Source of the DNA: Geodermatophilus telluris | GTDB lineage: Bacteria > Actinomycetota > Actinomycetes > Mycobacteriales > Geodermatophilaceae | NCBI RefSeq assembly: GCF_900102745.1 | Contig: NZ_FMZF01000002.1 | Location: 310,001-374,000 of the forward strand | Reading direction: 5' to 3' | Length of the DNA stretch: 64,000 bases | Shown: positions 61,584 through 64,000 of the stretch, piece by piece | How the letters are laid out: every line of letters starts with the position of its first letter | Numbering within the stretch: position 1 is the first letter of the stretch | Program-made: the position numbers and the translations under genes | Notes under the pieces: generated by a model | Database searches by the model: none | What the model was told of the DNA's origin: nothing | What the model saw: only the letters and a program-made list of their open reading frames with translations

Positions 61584-62435
61584 TCAGGCCCCGCGGCGCC
61601 GCCAGCGCCCGGGGGGCGGCACGGGGAGCGCGACGGGTGCCGCGGCGACGACGCGCAGCGCCCGTCGCCGCGCGTACCAGGCCAGCCCGGCCACCGCGGC
61701 CCCCACGCCCACGGCCGCGCCGCGCACCACCGGCGCCGGTGGCACCGGGAAGCGGGAGCGCATGGCCACCGGCCGGGTGAACTCCAGGACCGGCCAGCCG
61801 CGCTCGACCGCGGCCCGGCGCAGCGCCCGGTCGGGGTTGACCGCCGTGGGGTGGCCGACCGCGGTGAGCATGGGCAGGTCGGTCATCGAGTCGCTGTAGG
61901 CGTAGCAGTCGGCCAGGTCGTAGCCGCTCTCGGCGGCCACCTGCCGCACCGCCACGGCCTTGTTCTCCCCGTAGGCGTAGAAGTCGATCTCGCCGGTGTA
62001 GTGGCCGTCGGCGGTCACCATCCGGGTGGCCACCACCCGGTCGGCACCGAGCATCTCCCCGATGGGCTCCACCATCTCCGCACCGCTGCTGGAGACGATG
62101 ACGATCTCCCGCCCGGCCGCCCGGTGCTCCTCGATGAGGTCGGCGGCCTCGGCGTAGACCAGCGGGTCGACGATCTCGTGCAGCGTCTCCCGGACGATCT
62201 CGTGCACCGTGGCGACGTCCCAGCCGGTGGCCATCCGGGTGATCTGCGCCCGCATCCGCTCCATCTGCTGCGCGTCGGCGCCGGCGAGGGAGAAGGTGAA
62301 CTGCGCGTAGGCGCCCTTGAGCACGGCGCGGCGGTTGATCAGCCCGCCGGCGAAGAACGGGCGGCCGAAGGCCAGCGTGCTGGACTTGGCGATGACCGTC
62401 TTGTCCAGGTCGAAGAACGCCGCAGCGCGGGTCAC
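61584..62435 (-). CDS. HAD-IB family phosphatase (SerB-like), Rv3661-type
   Basis: A 283-residue HAD hydrolase: AAAFFDLDKTVIAKSSTL with D9 and D11, IVIVSSSGAEMVEPIG, and YAYSDSMTDLPMLTAVGHP. After the catalytic part comes a hydrophobic segment (about 235-255) and a basic tail, so it may be membrane-bound. In mycobacteria the same family stands beside ssd. Possible substrates include phosphoserine or lipid phosphates. TACAGT (62449-62444) ends 8 bases before GTG 62435. Confidence 0.88.
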   Translation of the reverse strand: MTRAAAFFDLDKTVIAKSSTLAFGRPFFAGGLINRRAVLKGAYAQFTFSLAGADAQQMERMRAQITRMATGWDVATVHEIVRETLHEIVDPLVYAEAADLIEEHRAAGREIVIVSSSGAEMVEPIGEMLGADRVVATRMVTADGHYTGEIDFYAYGENKAVAVRQVAAESGYDLADCYAYSDSMTDLPMLTAVGHPTAVNPDRALRRAAVERGWPVLEFTRPVAMRSRFPVPPAPVVRGAAVGVGAAVAGLAWYARRRALRVVAAAPVALPVPPPGRWRRRGA

Positions 62436-62562
62436 AGCTCACGACTGTAAGCGGGCCGGCGGGGTGTGACGGGGATCGCGCCGCCGTCCACACCCGTCCG
62501 GGTCATCCACAGGTCGCGGCGGCTCGGTCGCGGAGCACCCGCACTGCGCTGGGCTCGGGCGC

Positions 62563-63678
62563 GTGCCCGCTCGCCACGCCCCGACCGCCCACCCGTCCCC
62601 GCCGGCCCGACCGGTGGTCGTCAGCTCCGACGAGGAGCTGCTCGACGACGTCCTCCGCCTGCTCGCCACGGCCGGGACCGAACCGGAGGTCGCCACCGGC
62701 GGCCCCGCCCTGCGCCGCGCCCACCGCGACGCCGCCCTGGTGCTGCTCGGCGCCGACGCGCTGGCCGGTGCCGCGGTGCGGGCGCTGCCCCGCCGCCCGG
62801 GCGTGGTCGTGGTCGCGGCCGACCCGCTGCCGCCGGCGGCGTGGGCGGCCGCGGTCGAGCTCGGCGCCGAGCGGGTCGCGGTGCTGCCCGCCGACGAGGC
62901 GTGGCTGGTCGCGCGGGCCGCGGGCGCGGTGCGCTCGCCGGTCGAGCGGGGACGGCTGGTGGTCGTCGGCGGCAGCTGCGGAGGCGCCGGCGCGAGCACG
63001 CTGGCCGCCGCGCTCGCCCTCACCGCCGCCGCGGAGAGCGGGGGAGCGCTGCTGGTCGACGCCGACGTGTGGGGCGGGGGCCTCGACCTGCTCCTGGGCG
63101 CCGAGGACGCCGCGGGCCTGCGCTGGCCGGCGCTGGCCGGCACCCGCGGGCGGGTGGCCGGCGACGCGCTGCTCGCGGCGCTGCCGGAGGCGGAGGGCGT
63201 CCACGTGCTGGCCGCTTCCCGCGAGGACCCGGCGCCGCTGCTGCCCGAGGCGCTGACCGCGGTCGTCGACGCCGCCCGGTCGGCCGGGCGGTCCGTCGTG
63301 GTCGACCTGCCCCGTCCCGGGCCGGGCGGGACGGGCCTGGCCGAGGCGGCGCTCGCCGAGGCCGACCTCGCCGTCCTGGTGGTGCCCGCCCGGCTGCGCG
63401 CCGCCTCGGCCGCCCGGCTGCTGGTGTCCGGACCGCCCGGCGGGCCGGCACCCTGGTCGGCCGCCCGCCTCGTCGTGCGCCCGGTCCCCGGCGGGCTGTC
63501 CGCCGAGGACGTCGTGGCGGTGACCGGGCGCCCGGTGGCCGGCGAGCTGCCCGCCGACCGCGGGCTCGCGGCGCGCGGCGAGCGCGGGGAGCCGCCGCCG
63601 GTCGCCCCGCGCAGCCCGCTCGGTGCGCTCACCCGCCGGCTGCTCGGCGAGCGGGTGGGCCGGGAGCGGGCGGCGTGA
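62563..63678 (+). CDS. ssd: Septum-site-determining protein Ssd (CpaE/MinD-like)
   Basis: A 371-residue protein with an N-terminal receiver-like region (VVVSSDEELLDDVLRLLATAG) and a C-terminal MinD/CpaE-like ATPase. The deviant P-loop VGGSCGGAGASTLAAALA lacks the usual GKT, and LLVDADVWGGGLDLLLG follows. In M. tuberculosis Ssd (Rv3660c) affects division, and in tad loci CpaE-like proteins place the pilus machinery. GTGA overlap with the tadA-type gene supports the second role. Confidence 0.88.
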   Translation: MPARHAPTAHPSPPARPVVVSSDEELLDDVLRLLATAGTEPEVATGGPALRRAHRDAALVLLGADALAGAAVRALPRRPGVVVVAADPLPPAAWAAAVELGAERVAVLPADEAWLVARAAGAVRSPVERGRLVVVGGSCGGAGASTLAAALALTAAAESGGALLVDADVWGGGLDLLLGAEDAAGLRWPALAGTRGRVAGDALLAALPEAEGVHVLAASREDPAPLLPEALTAVVDAARSAGRSVVVDLPRPGPGGTGLAEAALAEADLAVLVVPARLRAASAARLLVSGPPGGPAPWSAARLVVRPVPGGLSAEDVVAVTGRPVAGELPADRGLAARGERGEPPPVAPRSPLGALTRRLLGERVGRERAA

Positions 63679-64000
63679 GCGCGCTGCCCCTCGTCGAGCG
63701 GGTCCGCGCCCGCCTGGCCCTCGAGCCGGGCCCGCCCAGCCGGGCCGCCGTCGCCGCGCTGGTGCGGGAGGAGGCCGGCCTGCTCGGGGACCCCGACGTC
63801 CTCGACGCGGTGCGCGACGCGGTGCACGAGCTGGCCGGTGCGGGGCCGCTCGAGCCGCTGCTGCGGGAGCCCGGCGTCACCGACGTGCTGGTCAACGGAC
63901 CCGACGAGGTCTGGGTCGACCGCGGCGCCGGCCTGGAGCGCGCCGGCCTGCGCTTCCCCGACGAGGACGCGGTCCGCCGGCTGGCCGTGCGCCTGGCGGC
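63675..64000 (+). CDS. tadA: TadA/CpaF-type secretion ATPase, N-terminal fragment cut by window edge
   Basis: The first 108 codons of a type II/IV secretion ATPase: a helical N-terminus and then the CpaF-family core AGAGPLEPLLREPGVTDVLV, NGPDEVWVDRGAGLERAGLR. The Walker motifs are beyond base 64000. The start GTG overlaps the ssd stop. A tad-pilus operon probably continues to the right, as in Rv3659c and neighbours. Confidence 0.88.
   Translation, partial: MSALPLVERVRARLALEPGPPSRAAVAALVREEAGLLGDPDVLDAVRDAVHELAGAGPLEPLLREPGVTDVLVNGPDEVWVDRGAGLERAGLRFPDEDAVRRLAVRLA

Overview
The window is chromosomal DNA from a very high-GC actinobacterium. GTG starts are common, genes are densely packed with 4-base ATGA/GTGA overlaps, and many transcripts look leaderless. 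Gene content and order (class A PBP, ArsA-like ATPase pair, DUF4177, RidA, Crp, Nth, thioredoxin-like lipoprotein, CoA Nudix, MarP, epoxide hydrolase, Acs; then a HAD-IB phosphatase, Ssd and TadA-type ATPase at the right end) follow the mycobacterial Rv3659c-Rv3682 neighbourhood as I remember it. The style, including small dispersed GC-rich hairpin repeats, fits a Geodermatophilaceae-like organism (Blastococcus, Geodermatophilus, Modestobacter); that family assignment is inference. No rRNA, tRNA, IS element, prophage or CRISPR array was seen. No gene-free stretch exceeds 300 bases; the longest is 247 bases at 27748-27994 and holds a cobalamin riboswitch plus a divergent promoter.

Layout. 1-15.3 kb: conserved actinobacterial core (cell wall, ArsA pair, cAMP regulator, DNA repair, acid-resistance protease, acetate activation, FhuF-like protein). 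15.3-18.5 kb: a SoxR redox locus, with soxR divergent from an SDR/QueA-like operon whose promoter carries a SoxR box in a 19-bp spacer, followed by a DODA-type dioxygenase. 18.5-27.9 kb: a ten-gene minus-strand cobalamin operon headed by a B12 riboswitch (fused ChlI/ChlD, cobO, cobB, cbiMNQO, cobE, cobC, cobA/cysG). 28-33.4 kb: accessory genes (tandemly duplicated membrane proteins with a winged-helix regulator, AbrB-type membrane protein, orphan PemK-like protein, VOC, PPOX, thioesterase). 33.4-59.7 kb: more cobalamin genes on both strands (cobQ, cbiB, cobL, cobM, cbiD, cobK, cobIJ, cobH, cobG, cobN, cobS, cobU, a histidine phosphatase) interleaved with plsC, an ANTAR protein, def, an FBP zinc-finger protein, a HAD phosphatase, two dynamin-like GTPases, an MFS transporter, glgC and small proteins. 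59.8-64 kb: degenerate Fic-like protein, aldo/keto reductase, HAD-IB protein, ssd and the start of a tadA-type gene.

Together the cob genes encode nearly all of an oxygen-dependent B12 route (CobA, CobIJ, CobG, CobM, CobK, CobL, CobH, CobB, CobN with ChlID, CobO, CobQ, CobC/CbiB, CobU, CobS). Cobalt is supplied by an ECF importer (CbiMNQO). Two features are hybrid: CbiD, normally of the anaerobic route, takes the place of the missing CobF, and a fused magnesium-chelatase-type ChlID replaces CobS/CobT as the CobN partner. No cobT-type DMB phosphoribosyltransferase or bluB is in the window.

The most interesting unexplained signals are: a hairpin repeat family with covarying stems, one copy lying inside another and one copy in frame inside an SDR gene; two mutually exclusive hairpins that would hide or expose the cobM ribosome binding site; the SoxR-controlled SDR/QueA-like operon; paired palindromes in the ChlID linker; a back-to-back palindromic leaderless promoter; and many other leaderless promoters.
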